Below are positions 17,006-26,248 of a DNA stretch of 64,000 nucleotides, in pieces. A program made the position numbers and the translations under genes. A model generated the notes under the pieces. The model saw only the letters and a list, made by a program, of their open reading frames with translations. It did no database searches and had not been told where the DNA came from. Location: positions 62,001 to 126,000 of the forward strand of contig CANNFT010000009.1 in NCBI GenBank assembly GCA_947503895.1. Direction: 5' to 3'. The stretch's first letter is position 1, and each line of letters starts with the position of its first letter. Source of the stretch: an uncultured Saccharospirillaceae bacterium. GTDB taxonomy: Bacteria > Pseudomonadota > Gammaproteobacteria > Pseudomonadales > Oceanobacteraceae.

Positions 17006-17550
17006 TAGCGTGCTTGGTATTTAATCTCAGAACGACGGTTCTTCGCCCATGCGTTCTCAGATGACCCCACCATAGCTGGACGCTCTTCGCCAAAACTAAC
17101 GGTGTCAATTTGGCTTGTGCTCACACCTTGAGTAATCAAGTAGCTCTTAGTGGCATTTGCACGACGCTCGCCCAACGCTAAGTTGTACTCAACCGTGCCG
17201 CGCTCATCGCAATGACCTTCTAAAATGATGCGGGCTTGAGTATTGCTCTTCAAGTATTCAGCATGTGCATTCAAGATTTCTTTGAACTCAGGGCGAATTT
17301 CAGAACGGTCAAAGCCAAAGTAAATGGTCGTCTGATCCAGCAATGGGTTACTCATAGCAGCTGAGTTTTCGGTCGTCTCAACACCGACACTAGGATCTTC
17401 AGGTACTGCCTGAGTCTGAGTGTTTTCAGTTGTCGCAACATTTTGATTTTCTGCCTCTCCATCTTTAACACCACCGCTGCTTTCACAGGCCGTTAAAGTA
17501 AAAACTGCAAGGGTTACGGCAAATAGCTTAATCAATCCAGATTGCTGCAT
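17005..17550 (-). CDS. pal: peptidoglycan-associated lipoprotein Pal
   Basis: 181 residues. Lipobox LTAC near residue 22 anchors it in the outer membrane. A flexible Thr/Glu-rich linker precedes the OmpA-like domain: TIYFGFDRSEIRPEF, IILEGHCDERGTVEYNLALG and ERRANATKSYLITQGV, ending KNRRSEIKYQAR. It binds peptidoglycan and TolB. The OmpA-C peptidoglycan-binding Asp and Arg residues are present. The 46-base gap to tolB may hold an extra promoter, as in other bacteria. Confidence 0.97.
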   Translation of the reverse strand: MQQSGLIKLFAVTLAVFTLTACESSGGVKDGEAENQNVATTENTQTQAVPEDPSVGVETTENSAAMSNPLLDQTTIYFGFDRSEIRPEFKEILNAHAEYLKSNTQARIILEGHCDERGTVEYNLALGERRANATKSYLITQGVSTSQIDTVSFGEERPAMVGSSENAWAKNRRSEIKYQAR

Positions 17551-17596
17551 GGTTCACTCCACTTTTTTTGAAACATTAATTTTTTAATTATTAGTA

Positions 17597-18892
17597 TTAA
17601 TTTAAATAAGGGCCCCAAGCTGGCTCTCTTACATCGCCCAATTTCGAAGGCACTAAAAACTTCACATCACCATCGACGGATACGGCGGCTAAAATACTAC
17701 GGTCTTTATATTTAGCGGCATACATTACCATAACTCCATTAGGAGAAACACTAGGTGACTCATCGAGATAAGTGTCAGCGGTTAAAACTTGCAGCAAACC
17801 CCGTGAAAGATCAAGTGATGCGATATGGAAGTCTCCGCCTCGCTCTGCTTGATGCACCAAGACTAAAAAACGTCCGTCTTGCGCCAAACGAGCACGCGCA
17901 TTGTAATGACCTTCAAATGTTAATCGCTCCAAAAAGCCAGTCTTAATGTTCACACGATAGATTTGAGGTTTGCCGCTGCGGCCCGATGTAAACACAATGT
18001 TTTCACCATCCGGCATCCAACTGGGTTCCGTATCAATGCCATAGTGTTTAGTAATTCGTGTCCATTTGCGAGTGGCCAGTTCCAGCGTATAAATTTCTGG
18101 GTTACCGTCTTTTGATAGCACAAGCGCCAGTTTTTTCCCATCCGGCGAGAACGAAGGTGCACTGTTCAAGCCCTTTGATGATGACACCATCTCTTTTTTG
18201 CCACTGGCAATGTCTTGAATAAACACTTTGCTGCCGGTGTCTTCTAGCATTGCATAAGCCAGTTGCTTTCCATCAGGCGACCAAGCCGGTGAAAAAATTG
18301 AATGCTTTGAGGTTAATATCACACGCTCTCGTTCGCCATCTGCATCAGCAATTGATAGGTTGAACTCAGTTCTTTGCGGGTTTGTCGTAACGTAAGCAAT
18401 CTTGGTTGAAAATGCACCGCGAATACCCGTTAGATGTTCGTAAACTGAATCACTCATTTTATGAGCGATGTCTCTCAGCTGATTCACAGTCCCCGTGAGT
18501 ACTTGCGCCAGCATTTCTTTTTCATTGATCACGTCGATCAACTGGTAGCTCACCTCATAGCGATCGCCTGTCTGAGCGATACGGCCGATGATGACATAAT
18601 CTTGCTTTAGTAATCGCCAATCACGATAGTACACATCCGCAACCGTAGTCGGATGACTCAGCATGTCGTTCGGGGATAAGGATGTAAAATGGCCACTTCG
18701 ATCCAGATCTGAACGTACAATATCTCCAATCGACTCCGGTAGCGCTTGAGCGCCTTTCCATTCCAAAGGTACGACGGAAATGGGGATGGCAGAAGCAACA
18801 CCTTGCGTGATTTCGATGCTCAGCTCTGCGCGTGCAGACTGACTAAATAAACACCAGCTAACAATTAAGCTGAATACCGCGATATACCTCAT
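17597..18892 (-). CDS. tolB: Tol-Pal translocation protein TolB
   Basis: 431 residues with a signal peptide ending near SARA. The N-terminal domain (LSIEITQGVASAIPISVVP, DIVRSDLDRSGHFTSL) is followed by a C-terminal beta-propeller with repeated blades: IFSPAWSPDGKQLAYAM, SAPSFSPDGKKLALVL, TEPSWMPDGENIVFTSGRSG and ESPSVSPNGVMVMYAA. This periplasmic protein binds Pal and TolA. The ATG overlaps the tolA stop by four bases (ATGA). Confidence 0.97.
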   Translation of the reverse strand: MRYIAVFSLIVSWCLFSQSARAELSIEITQGVASAIPISVVPLEWKGAQALPESIGDIVRSDLDRSGHFTSLSPNDMLSHPTTVADVYYRDWRLLKQDYVIIGRIAQTGDRYEVSYQLIDVINEKEMLAQVLTGTVNQLRDIAHKMSDSVYEHLTGIRGAFSTKIAYVTTNPQRTEFNLSIADADGERERVILTSKHSIFSPAWSPDGKQLAYAMLEDTGSKVFIQDIASGKKEMVSSSKGLNSAPSFSPDGKKLALVLSKDGNPEIYTLELATRKWTRITKHYGIDTEPSWMPDGENIVFTSGRSGKPQIYRVNIKTGFLERLTFEGHYNARARLAQDGRFLVLVHQAERGGDFHIASLDLSRGLLQVLTADTYLDESPSVSPNGVMVMYAAKYKDRSILAAVSVDGDVKFLVPSKLGDVREPAWGPYLN

Positions 18893-19635
18893 AGTCGAGC
18901 ATTTTCCGGTCTAAGATTTAAAACAAATTGACGAAACTCTCTATCAAACAAAGCTGCGTCCTCGGGTACAGGTAACCTGGCTACTTTCCACACGGCTTGT
19001 TCAGCGCTGCGGTCCAGAGCGAGATTGCCACTAGATTCTACTAATTGAACTTCCGTTACTTCTCCCGTCGGCACCAAGAAGATACGTAATACAACCACTT
19101 CATCGTGCCTTGCACTAGGCGGAAATCGCCAAGCTCGTTGAATAAGCGCTTTAATCTGACTGGAGTAGTCAGAAATGGCTGCTTCATCTTTGTCCGACTG
19201 CAACGCCTGAAGTTCATTTTCTAACATGGCATCCATTTCATTCATAGCCAACTCATCTTTGAGTGCTTGCTCAAGATCAACAGCTGGTAATGGCTTAGGT
19301 TCAACTTTAGGCTTGGCTTTTGTCGGGACGACCTTTTTTTCTGGCGGTTTGGGTTTTGGCTTGTCCTTCGGTTTTGGTTTTTCGGCTTTCTTTGGGACGG
19401 GTTTTTTCACCGCGGCTGGCTTCTTCTCGGGCTTCGAAACCACCTTCTTTTTTTCAGGTTTAGGTTTTTCAAGATGCACAACGCGTGCTGCAATGTGCGC
19501 CGGAACCTTTGCAAAATGATTCTCTGGATTCATCCATTGCGTCGACAATGAACCCAGCACCACGACCTGTATTAACAAGGCAATGGTGATCGGAATTGCA
19601 AAACTTCGCGGGTCAGTGATGGGAAGCAGTGACAT
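18889..19635 (-). CDS. tolA: Tol-Pal system protein TolA
   Basis: 248 residues, shorter than E. coli TolA (about 421). One N-terminal membrane span (FAIPITIALLIQVVVLGSL) is followed by a Lys/Pro-rich periplasmic arm (about 50-115, repeats of KPKP and PEKK). The C-terminal domain is TonB/TolA-like: YSSQIKALIQRAWRFPPSA, VVVLRIFLVPTGEVTEVQLV and LDRSAEQAVWKVARLPVP. It couples TolQR proton flow to TolB-Pal. The start overlaps the tolR stop by one base (TAATG). Confidence 0.96.
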   Translation of the reverse strand: MSLLPITDPRSFAIPITIALLIQVVVLGSLSTQWMNPENHFAKVPAHIAARVVHLEKPKPEKKKVVSKPEKKPAAVKKPVPKKAEKPKPKDKPKPKPPEKKVVPTKAKPKVEPKPLPAVDLEQALKDELAMNEMDAMLENELQALQSDKDEAAISDYSSQIKALIQRAWRFPPSARHDEVVVLRIFLVPTGEVTEVQLVESSGNLALDRSAEQAVWKVARLPVPEDAALFDREFRQFVLNLRPENARL

Positions 19636-20063
19636 TATTTTCCGGGCTCCGGGGCCTCGGTCACCAACCCAACGCTTTCAGCACCTGAAGCCTGAAGGGC
19701 CGACATCAGTTCAATGATTTTTCCGTAGGCGACCGCCTGATCTCCACGAACAAACACATCAGATTGTGGGGCTTGTTTTAAAATCTTGGCCACATACCGT
19801 TCCACATACTCTAAATTAGCTGCCTTATCTTCAGAGCGACCTCTTTCGATAATATAAGAGCCGTCCTTTTTCACTGTCACAATAATCGGCTCTTTTTCTT
19901 TGGGCGTTTTCAGCGGCTGAGTAGCCGCTTTTGGTAAATCAACTTTGACACCTTGCGTCAATATCGGTGCCGTGACCATGAATATCACCAACAACACCAA
20001 CATGACGTCAATGTAGGGAACAACATTCATTTCAGCGATTGGACGATGTTTCTTTTTAGCCAT
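19635..20063 (-). CDS. tolR: Tol-Pal proton channel subunit TolR
   Basis: 142 residues of the ExbD/TolR family. The single membrane span follows EMNVVPYIDVMLVLLVIFMV; the Asp in YIDVML is the proton-carrying residue. A periplasmic domain follows, with VFVRGDQAVAYGKIIELMSAL, ending SVGLVTEAPEPGK. It starts inside the end of tolQ with an eight-base overlap, which indicates translational coupling. Confidence 0.97.
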   Translation of the reverse strand: MAKKKHRPIAEMNVVPYIDVMLVLLVIFMVTAPILTQGVKVDLPKAATQPLKTPKEKEPIIVTVKKDGSYIIERGRSEDKAANLEYVERYVAKILKQAPQSDVFVRGDQAVAYGKIIELMSALQASGAESVGLVTEAPEPGK

Positions 20064-20760
20064 CCGTAGTCACCACTGCTGGCTTGGCTTTCTTGTGCAC
20101 TTGTCGATGCAGGATAGAAGCAAACTCGTCGGAGAATGTTTCATAGTTAGTGACGAGCTGATCCACTTTCGTGGTAAAGCGATTGTAAAAAATAACGGCT
20201 GGAATGGCGGCGAATAGACCGATGGCGGTAGCGATCAAGGCTTCAGCAATACCCGGTGCAACCGTGGCCAGCGTTGCCTGGTGAACGTTCGCCAATCCCC
20301 TGAAGCTGTTCATAATGCCCCAAACTGTGCCAAACAGACCGACATAAGGGCTGGTTGACCCCACGGTTGCTAGGAAGGGCAGGTGGTTTTCCAGAAGTTC
20401 GGATTCGCGCACGGTGGCGACCCTCATCGCCCGCTGCACACCTTCCATAACCGCTTCTGCATCTGCATTACTTTGTTGGCGTAAGCGGCTAAATTCACGA
20501 AATCCGGCGGCAAAGATGTTTTCCACACCAAAAGCAGGTGGCTCATTAGAGACATCACGATACAGTTGGCTTAAATCCATCCCAGACCAAAATCGGTCTT
20601 CAAAATCCATATAGCGGTCTTTTGCCGCCGTTAATACGCGGTGACGCTGAATAATAATTGCCCAAGAGGCAAAAACCGCAGCAAACAGTACTAACATTAC
20701 CCCTTTCACGACCCAGCTAGCGTTAGACACTAGGGACCATAAAGTCATGGATTCATTCAC
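20056..20760 (-). CDS. tolQ: Tol-Pal proton channel subunit TolQ
   Basis: 234 residues of the ExbB/TolQ family with three membrane spans: WVVKGVMLVLFAAVFASWAI, then FLATVGSTSPYVGLFGTVWG, then ATVAPGIAEALIATAIGLFA. The conserved GTVWGIMNSF and APGIAEALIATAIGL motifs are present. The GTG start at 20760 has AAGGAG six bases upstream. ybgC lies 10 bases upstream in the same operon. Confidence 0.97.
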   Translation of the reverse strand: MNESMTLWSLVSNASWVVKGVMLVLFAAVFASWAIIIQRHRVLTAAKDRYMDFEDRFWSGMDLSQLYRDVSNEPPAFGVENIFAAGFREFSRLRQQSNADAEAVMEGVQRAMRVATVRESELLENHLPFLATVGSTSPYVGLFGTVWGIMNSFRGLANVHQATLATVAPGIAEALIATAIGLFAAIPAVIFYNRFTTKVDQLVTNYETFSDEFASILHRQVHKKAKPAVVTTDG

Positions 20761-20770
20761 TTCAAACTCC

Positions 20771-21202
20771 TTATTTACTCACTGCGCCTTCAGGACTCTG
20801 AAGCGTGTTAACAATAAAATCTGGGATAGCCATTGGCGACAACAAAGTGGATTTCAAACAGGCCACTGTCACTTCTGCTTTTAGTAAAACAGTTTGTTTT
20901 TTAGTGATGATTTGTGTCATTCGCATGGATGCAGGTTTAATTTTATCAATTGATACGCTAATCATGAGTTCATCGTCAAGCATAGCGGGCTTAACAAACT
21001 TTATTTGCATATCTCGTACAACAAACACACAATCTTTTTCTTTTAGTGCGCTTTGATTGAATCCCTTGTCGCGTAACCACTCTGTTCTTGCTCGCTCTAG
21101 AAAATGCAAATAACGAGCATGGTAAACAATGCCGCCCGCATCGGTATCCTCATAATAGACTCGCACCGGCCAAGTAAATTCATTGTTATTTTCGTTCGAC
21201 AT
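20771..21202 (-). CDS. ybgC: YbgC-type hotdog acyl-CoA thioesterase
   Basis: 143 residues, single hotdog fold. The catalytic signature VYYEDTDAGGIVYHARYLHF holds the conserved Asp, followed by RARTEWLRDKGF. E. coli YbgC hydrolyses short-chain acyl-CoAs and associates with phospholipid-synthesis proteins. It is the first gene of the tol operon; ruvB ends 45 bases upstream of its start. Confidence 0.95.
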   Translation of the reverse strand: MSNENNNEFTWPVRVYYEDTDAGGIVYHARYLHFLERARTEWLRDKGFNQSALKEKDCVFVVRDMQIKFVKPAMLDDELMISVSIDKIKPASMRMTQIITKKQTVLLKAEVTVACLKSTLLSPMAIPDFIVNTLQSPEGAVSK

Positions 21203-21247
21203 ATTCGATGAGACTCTATTGCGCCATTAATATGAAATCAAGGCCTG

Positions 21248-22258
21248 CTAACTTTCTTTCGACAAACCAAAATGTTGATATGCGTTATCAGTCACAACCC
21301 GCCCTCTTGGGGTACGCATCATAAAGCCCTGCTGTATCAAATACGGCTCTAATACATCTTCAATGGTGTCCCTTTCCTCGCTGATAGCAGCAGCCAAAGA
21401 ATCGACACCTACAGGACCACCACCAAATTTTTCAATCATGGCTAACAATAATCTTCGGTCCATATGATCAAGGCCATGGGTGTCGACGTGCAGCATATTA
21501 AGGGCTAAGTCTGCGATATTCTGTGTCACAGTCCCGTCTCCTTTCACTTCTGCATAGTCGCGAACACGCCGCAATAATCGGTTAGCGATACGGGGCGTGC
21601 CTCGCGAACGCATGGCGACTTCATAAGCACCTTCGGGAGCCATATTAACGTTTAGTAATTTTGCAGAACGGCTCACAATGTGAGTGAGATCTGCAACGTT
21701 ATAAAATTCCAAACGCTGCACAATTCCAAAACGATCACGCAAAGGAGATGTCAGCAATCCAGCACGAGTGGTCGCTCCAATTAACGTAAAAGCGGGCAAA
21801 TCGATCTTGATTGAACGAGCAGCCGGCCCTTCTCCCACCATGATGTCTAACTGGTAGTCTTCCATCGCAGGGTAAAGCACTTCCTCTACGGCGGCGCTCA
21901 AGCGATGTATCTCATCTATGAAGAGAACATCGCCCTCTTCTAAATTGGTCAATAATGCAGCAAGGTCGCCCGCTTTCTCTAAAACCGGACCTGACGTGGA
22001 TTTAATATTAACGCCCATTTCATTCGCGATGATATTCGCCAGTGTGGTTTTGCCGAGGCCGGGGGGGCCAAATATCAAGGTATGATCCAGCGCCTCTTCT
22101 CGGGCACAGGCTGCGCCGATGAAAATTTCCATCTGTTCACGCACAGCAGGTTGACCCTGATAGTCTTGCAATCGTGTTGGACGAATGGCTCGGTCTTGGG
22201 TCGGCTCCTCAGTACTCGCGGAAACAGTGGGAGCAATGAAGCGATCGGTTTCTATCAT
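21248..22258 (-). CDS. ruvB: Holliday junction branch-migration ATPase RuvB
   Basis: 336 residues, full length. Walker A is IFGPPGLGKTTLANII, Walker B LFIDEIHRLSAAVEEVLYPA, sensor 1 LIGATTRAGLL, and the arginine-finger region SPLRDRFGI. The C-terminal winged helix includes the DNA-contact segment GFMMRTPRGRV. As a hexamer it drives branch migration with RuvA. It follows ruvA after 96 bases, same strand. Confidence 0.98.
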   Translation of the reverse strand: MIETDRFIAPTVSASTEEPTQDRAIRPTRLQDYQGQPAVREQMEIFIGAACAREEALDHTLIFGPPGLGKTTLANIIANEMGVNIKSTSGPVLEKAGDLAALLTNLEEGDVLFIDEIHRLSAAVEEVLYPAMEDYQLDIMVGEGPAARSIKIDLPAFTLIGATTRAGLLTSPLRDRFGIVQRLEFYNVADLTHIVSRSAKLLNVNMAPEGAYEVAMRSRGTPRIANRLLRRVRDYAEVKGDGTVTQNIADLALNMLHVDTHGLDHMDRRLLLAMIEKFGGGPVGVDSLAAAISEERDTIEDVLEPYLIQQGFMMRTPRGRVVTDNAYQHFGLSKES

Positions 22259-22354
22259 GGCAAACTCATATTAAAACTCGGTCATCAGTCATGCGCCTGA
22301 TGCTTTATAATGCCTTTCAACTTATGTTTTCTAGCCGTTATGCGGCCGAAATGG

Positions 22355-22963
22355 CTACTGCTTCAGCATGCCCTTTAAAGACAATCGGATAAGATCCTCA
22401 GCGCCTGAAACTGGCTCTTTGATGGCAGCAATCGCTTTAGCGGCTTCAGTGGGCTTGTAACCCAGTGCGATCAACGCACCTTCTGCCTCTTGAATCCAGG
22501 TATCTTGCGTATTGCCCGCGTTGGCGGCAGCCATTAGCGGAAGCTCAGAATCTACATGCCACTCTTTTAGGCGGTCTTTCATTTCAACCACCAAACGCTC
22601 TGCGGTTTTTTTACCGATACCTGGAATACGTACTAGTGTCGCGGTGTCACCATCATGAATACTGCGAACAAAGCTGTCAGCTTCAATGCCCGACAAAATA
22701 CCCAGTGCCAGTTTTGGCCCAACGCCTGACACTTTAATCAGCGTGCGAAACAATGACCGCTGCTGTTTGTCCGAAAAGCCAAACAACTGTTGCGCATCTT
22801 CGCGTACCACGAAGTGTGTGTGCAAGGTCACCTTGGCCCCTAACTCACCGAGTGTATAGATCGTGGTCATCGGAGCCAGAATTTCATACCCAACGCCATT
22901 CACATCAACCAATATCTCTGGTGATTGCTTCTCAACCAAAGTACCGCAAATTCGACCAATCAT
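22355..22963 (-). CDS. ruvA: Holliday junction binding protein RuvA
   Basis: 202 residues with three domains. The N-terminal OB fold is MIGRICGTLVEKQSPEILVD then GVGYEILAPM. Tandem helix-hairpin-helix motifs are LIKVSGVGPKLALGILSGI and LVRIPGIGKKTAERLVVEMK. Domain III, which touches RuvB, is AEGALIALGYKPTEAAKAI. Length is normal. It lies between ruvC (137 bases upstream) and ruvB. Confidence 0.98.
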   Translation of the reverse strand: MIGRICGTLVEKQSPEILVDVNGVGYEILAPMTTIYTLGELGAKVTLHTHFVVREDAQQLFGFSDKQQRSLFRTLIKVSGVGPKLALGILSGIEADSFVRSIHDGDTATLVRIPGIGKKTAERLVVEMKDRLKEWHVDSELPLMAAANAGNTQDTWIQEAEGALIALGYKPTEAAKAIAAIKEPVSGAEDLIRLSLKGMLKQ

Positions 22964-23100
22964 GATTCGTTACACTTATTTAAATAGCCGTAAACAAAAG
23001 AAAACACTGTATTTATAATCAGTAATTCGCGATGAGAGTACCAGCTTGCTCGTCATCTATCCAGCGCACGATGCTGCCCGTCAACGATCGAATACCAGCC

Positions 23101-23625
23101 TTACCAGCGCATTCGACCACGCTTCACTTTCTTAGCACCCGCTTGAATGACTAAGCTTTGACGAGTATGCGCATGGCATATCGCAATGGCGAGTGCGTCG
23201 GCAGCATCCGCCTGCGGAGCACCGGGTAGATTCAATAGATATTGCACCATTTGCTGTACCTGAGTTTTCTCGGCCGATCCTTTGCCGACAACAGCTTGCT
23301 TAATGGTTCTTGCCGCGTATTCAGCCACGGGCAGGTCTTGTAGCGCGGCCGCCACGATGGCCGCTCCTCTTGCTTGACCCAATTTCAATGCGGAATCCAC
23401 GTTTTTCCCCATGAATACTTGCTCAATGGCAAATTCTTGCGGGCAATGCATTTCGATAAGCTGTGTCACGCACTCCACGATCTGCTTGAGCCGACCGGCC
23501 AGATCCTGTTCAACGTCTATGCGGATACACCCTGAACTGATGTATTCCAGTTTCGCTCCCACAGAGTTAATAATGCCGTATCCTGTGATTCTCGATCCCG
23601 GATCTATACCTAAAATAATGGCCAC
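23101..23625 (-). CDS. ruvC: Holliday junction resolvase RuvC
   Basis: 174 residues. RNase-H-like nuclease with the first catalytic Asp in ILGIDPGSRITGYG (D7), the Glu in EFAIEQVFMGKNVDSALKLG and the C-terminal acidic pair in QADAADALAIAICHAH. It cuts four-way junctions as a dimer. The start is GTG. The usual yebC neighbour is not present; the next gene upstream is the divergent spondin-like lipoprotein. Confidence 0.97.
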   Translation of the reverse strand: MAIILGIDPGSRITGYGIINSVGAKLEYISSGCIRIDVEQDLAGRLKQIVECVTQLIEMHCPQEFAIEQVFMGKNVDSALKLGQARGAAIVAAALQDLPVAEYAARTIKQAVVGKGSAEKTQVQQMVQYLLNLPGAPQADAADALAIAICHAHTRQSLVIQAGAKKVKRGRMRW

Positions 23626-23855
23626 TAATGTTACTCGTTAAATTTGTGGAGCTATTGTAGTCGAGCGCTATTGTACTCGGGAACATCGTCGTACGTGCAA
23701 ATTCATAAAAGTAGATACATGACACCCTCCATATGCCCAACAGCTGAAGATCCTCCCTCTCGATAAACAGACTAAACTTATTGGCACGCTGACGATCTAT
23801 GCAATAGCACACGCCTTTATAACATTCGCAATCAGCTGACACCGAGGGTCGAAAA

Positions 23856-24572
23856 ATGAAGTTATCGAATCATCTCCTGTGTATCTCATTACTCACCCTT
23901 TTAACGGCTTGCGGAGGAAGCAATGGCGGCTCAACACCGTCACTCAGCGATACCAGCGGTGATGTGCGCTTTAAAGCCACGCTGACGGTGAACTGGACCT
24001 CCAGTCGTTTTGCCACACAATATCCCAGCAATGCACATTTTTCGACGCTAGTGGGCACCGTACACAATGAACAAGTTTCGTTCTGGGAGGTGGGCGGTCA
24101 ACCGGCCACAGACGGTATTGAGTCCATGGCGGAATCTGGTTCGACTAGCGCCTTATCATCTGAAATAAGCACGGCGAAATTAAGTGGCTACAGCCAAGGG
24201 GTTATTCAGGTTTCAGGCATCAGCACAGGCTCAGGTTCCACTTCCGTAGAATTCAACACCAGCGATACTTATCCATTACTCACTTTGGTCACCATGCTTG
24301 CTCCCAGTCCAGATTGGTTTATTGGTGTCACCGGCTTAAATCTTAAAGACAGCAGCGGTGCATGGATCAGTCAGTTAGATATTTCATTGCCTGTTTATGA
24401 TGCAGGCACAGATGGCGGCATCACATTTACTTCCAGTAACAGCGATACTAATGATTCTAATCTGCCCATTACATTATTGACGAGTAATCGCTCCGACACG
24501 GATTTTGAAGACGGCCAGCACCATTCAAGCGAAGCGTATATAGGCACATTAAGCATTACTCGAATTGAGTGA
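23856..24572 (+). CDS. spondin-domain putative lipoprotein
   Basis: 238 residues with lipobox LTAC (Cys19), then a short Gly/Ser linker. A spondin_N-like domain follows: FKATLTVNWTSSRFATQYP, AHFSTLVGTVHNEQVSFWEV and SVEFNTSDTYPLLTLVTML, with the family hallmark PSPDWFIGVTGLNL and DISLPVYDAGTDGG. The family is named after F-spondin, and bacterial members are secreted or surface lipoproteins of unclear role. The last ~20 codons plus terminator recur at 27263, with the reading frame preserved. It is divergent from ruvC. Confidence 0.8.
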   Translation: MKLSNHLLCISLLTLLTACGGSNGGSTPSLSDTSGDVRFKATLTVNWTSSRFATQYPSNAHFSTLVGTVHNEQVSFWEVGGQPATDGIESMAESGSTSALSSEISTAKLSGYSQGVIQVSGISTGSGSTSVEFNTSDTYPLLTLVTMLAPSPDWFIGVTGLNLKDSSGAWISQLDISLPVYDAGTDGGITFTSSNSDTNDSNLPITLLTSNRSDTDFEDGQHHSSEAYIGTLSITRIE

Positions 24573-24673
24573 ATCAATAAACTTGAGTATGCGTGAACGA
24601 GAGGGAATCATGAGATTGAAGCACTGTAAAATAAGATGATCACTCTTCAATGGCACCGGCAAAGCCGGTGCAT
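24515..24673 (+). repeat. direct repeat, copy 1 (3' end of spondin-like gene plus terminator)
   Basis: About 159 bases, from ccagcaccattcaagcgaag to the end of the gccggtgcat hairpin arm, recur at 27263-27422 with roughly ten differences by eye. The repeat covers the last ~20 codons, the stop codon, 80 bases of trailer and the hairpin. This layout, a gene 3' end duplicated on both sides of a cargo segment, resembles attachment-site scars, but no integrase gene is present. Confidence 0.9.
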
Positions 24674-24675
24674 GT
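24653..24675 (+). terminator. terminator of the spondin-like gene
   Basis: The perfect stem GCACCGGC-AAA-GCCGGTGC is followed by ATGTTTTA. The stem is strong and the U-tract modest. Confidence 0.7.
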
Positions 24676-24911
24676 TTTACGACAGCACTAAAGTTATTGA
24701 GTATTTTATTGACGGCGAACGCTTAACTGTCGTGTTGACAGATCATTCCATAACGTTAAAGTCGGCCATGGCCACCATGAGAGTACTACCTGTGACAGAC
24801 TCCAATTGTGATAAAACATGGCTTTCAAAAGTAGCACTGGCCGCAGTGGTGCCTACTTAAATGAATTAAGTGGCTAGAATAAAAAGCATATTAAATTAAC
24901 CTACTCCACTT

Positions 24912-26018
24912 CTACGCCAATTTATCCGCTTTACTGCCCAGCATTTTATAAATATTACTAATACCCAAATCTTTTTGTTTTAGATTAATCATAAACTTCG
25001 CAGTAAATACTCCAAACGGCATTTGTGCTACGCCAGAGTCTGTACCCGTTGGGGTAATGATTGCAACGGGAGGGGTTTTATAAGGTTTTACTTTTTTACC
25101 TTTCATGGTTTTTAGTATAACACTTGCCAACATGCCTCCTTGCACCGCGGCAAGATAACCGTGTTTGTGATCATCCAAGTCTGAACAATCCCCTAAGGCA
25201 TATAGGTTGTCATAACCTTTTACCTTCATAAAAGGGTCGACTTTTATGAGACCTTTATCATCAAGCACCTCCGCTAACTCGGTTTGTAAAAATTCAGTAT
25301 TGGGCACCATACCCACACAGCTATAAACTAAGTCTGCTTGAATAACCTCATTACTCTTGCTACAACGATACTGATTTCCCGCTTTATGTTCCTCGCTCTT
25401 AGCTTCAAGCATAAAGCGGCGATTGAATTTTACCTTCACTCCTTTGGCATTTAATTGCTCAAAAGCTTTAACTTGTACTTTTGGCTGCATGTTATCTAAC
25501 AGGGTACTGCCTGAATGAGCCAGAGTAATGCTTTTATCGGGAAAAGCGCTGGCGATTTCACCGGCTAATTCTACGCCTACAGCACCGCCACCAATCACCA
25601 ACACTGATTTAACCGCTGCAAGTCTAGCGTGTTCATTTAGCATTTCTTGATTACGCCCAACATAATCAAATTGAGAATGGGATTTGGCCAGAGGTAAAGA
25701 AGGATAGCGACTGCCCGAAGCAATAACCGCCTGATTAAAGCTAATCACATGACCATTGGCCAATATGGCTTGTTTATCATTCATGGATTTGATTGAGCCC
25801 TGAATAAAATCCCCAGCCACAAAATTACGATAAAGCTTACGGGACCGATTACCCTGTGCCTTTGGGGCCGTCACGTTGCGTAATACTGCAAAGGTAACTT
25901 CGAAGTAATCTTTTCTATCCACCAAGGTGACATTCACCCCTTTTTTGGCCAGCTTTTGCGCGGTGGCAACGCCACTGAAACCACCACCAATAATGAGTAC
26001 ATCTGTCTGCTTTTGCAT
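24912..26018 (-). CDS. FAD-dependent NAD(P)H oxidoreductase (AIF/FSP1- or NDH-2-like)
   Basis: About 368 residues. The FAD-binding motif is VLIIGGGFSGVATAQKL (G11-x-G13-x-x-G16), a second nucleotide motif is VLVIGGGAVGVELAGEI, and the FAD-contacting end is YDNLYALGDCSDL. It has the shape of the apoptosis-inducing-factor-like / type II NADH dehydrogenase superfamily. It could reduce quinones or another acceptor; none can be read. The ATG at 26018 has GGGAAG six bases upstream; the ATG at 26024 lies too close to that site. It is divergent from a LysR regulator across about 230 bases, which suggests LysR controls it. The pair is bracketed by direct repeats. Confidence 0.85.
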   Translation of the reverse strand: MQKQTDVLIIGGGFSGVATAQKLAKKGVNVTLVDRKDYFEVTFAVLRNVTAPKAQGNRSRKLYRNFVAGDFIQGSIKSMNDKQAILANGHVISFNQAVIASGSRYPSLPLAKSHSQFDYVGRNQEMLNEHARLAAVKSVLVIGGGAVGVELAGEIASAFPDKSITLAHSGSTLLDNMQPKVQVKAFEQLNAKGVKVKFNRRFMLEAKSEEHKAGNQYRCSKSNEVIQADLVYSCVGMVPNTEFLQTELAEVLDDKGLIKVDPFMKVKGYDNLYALGDCSDLDDHKHGYLAAVQGGMLASVILKTMKGKKVKPYKTPPVAIITPTGTDSGVAQMPFGVFTAKFMINLKQKDLGISNIYKMLGSKADKLA

Positions 26019-26248
26019 ATTCATCTTCCCGCTACTATAGATAGCAGCACGTTTAAACTATTGAGTTCGAGTAAGTTGAATTTCAATGTACCGTTAGATT
26101 AAACCTAATAAAATTTGATTATTATTAATAAGTCATTAGACTTCATCTAACACTTACTGATTTGATACCCAAAAGCTACCTAATGCCTGTAATAGAGCGG
26201 TTGAACGTAAATAACGCCATCTTATGAATAAGAGTAGAAATAACACCC

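Noticed and set aside
24636..24860. 74-codon frame after the first direct repeat, with a faint DUF2442-like stretch (DGERLTVVLTD)
   Set aside because: The first codons lie inside the repeat, there is no ribosome site and the match is too weak. It may be an old fragment, but I cannot support it.
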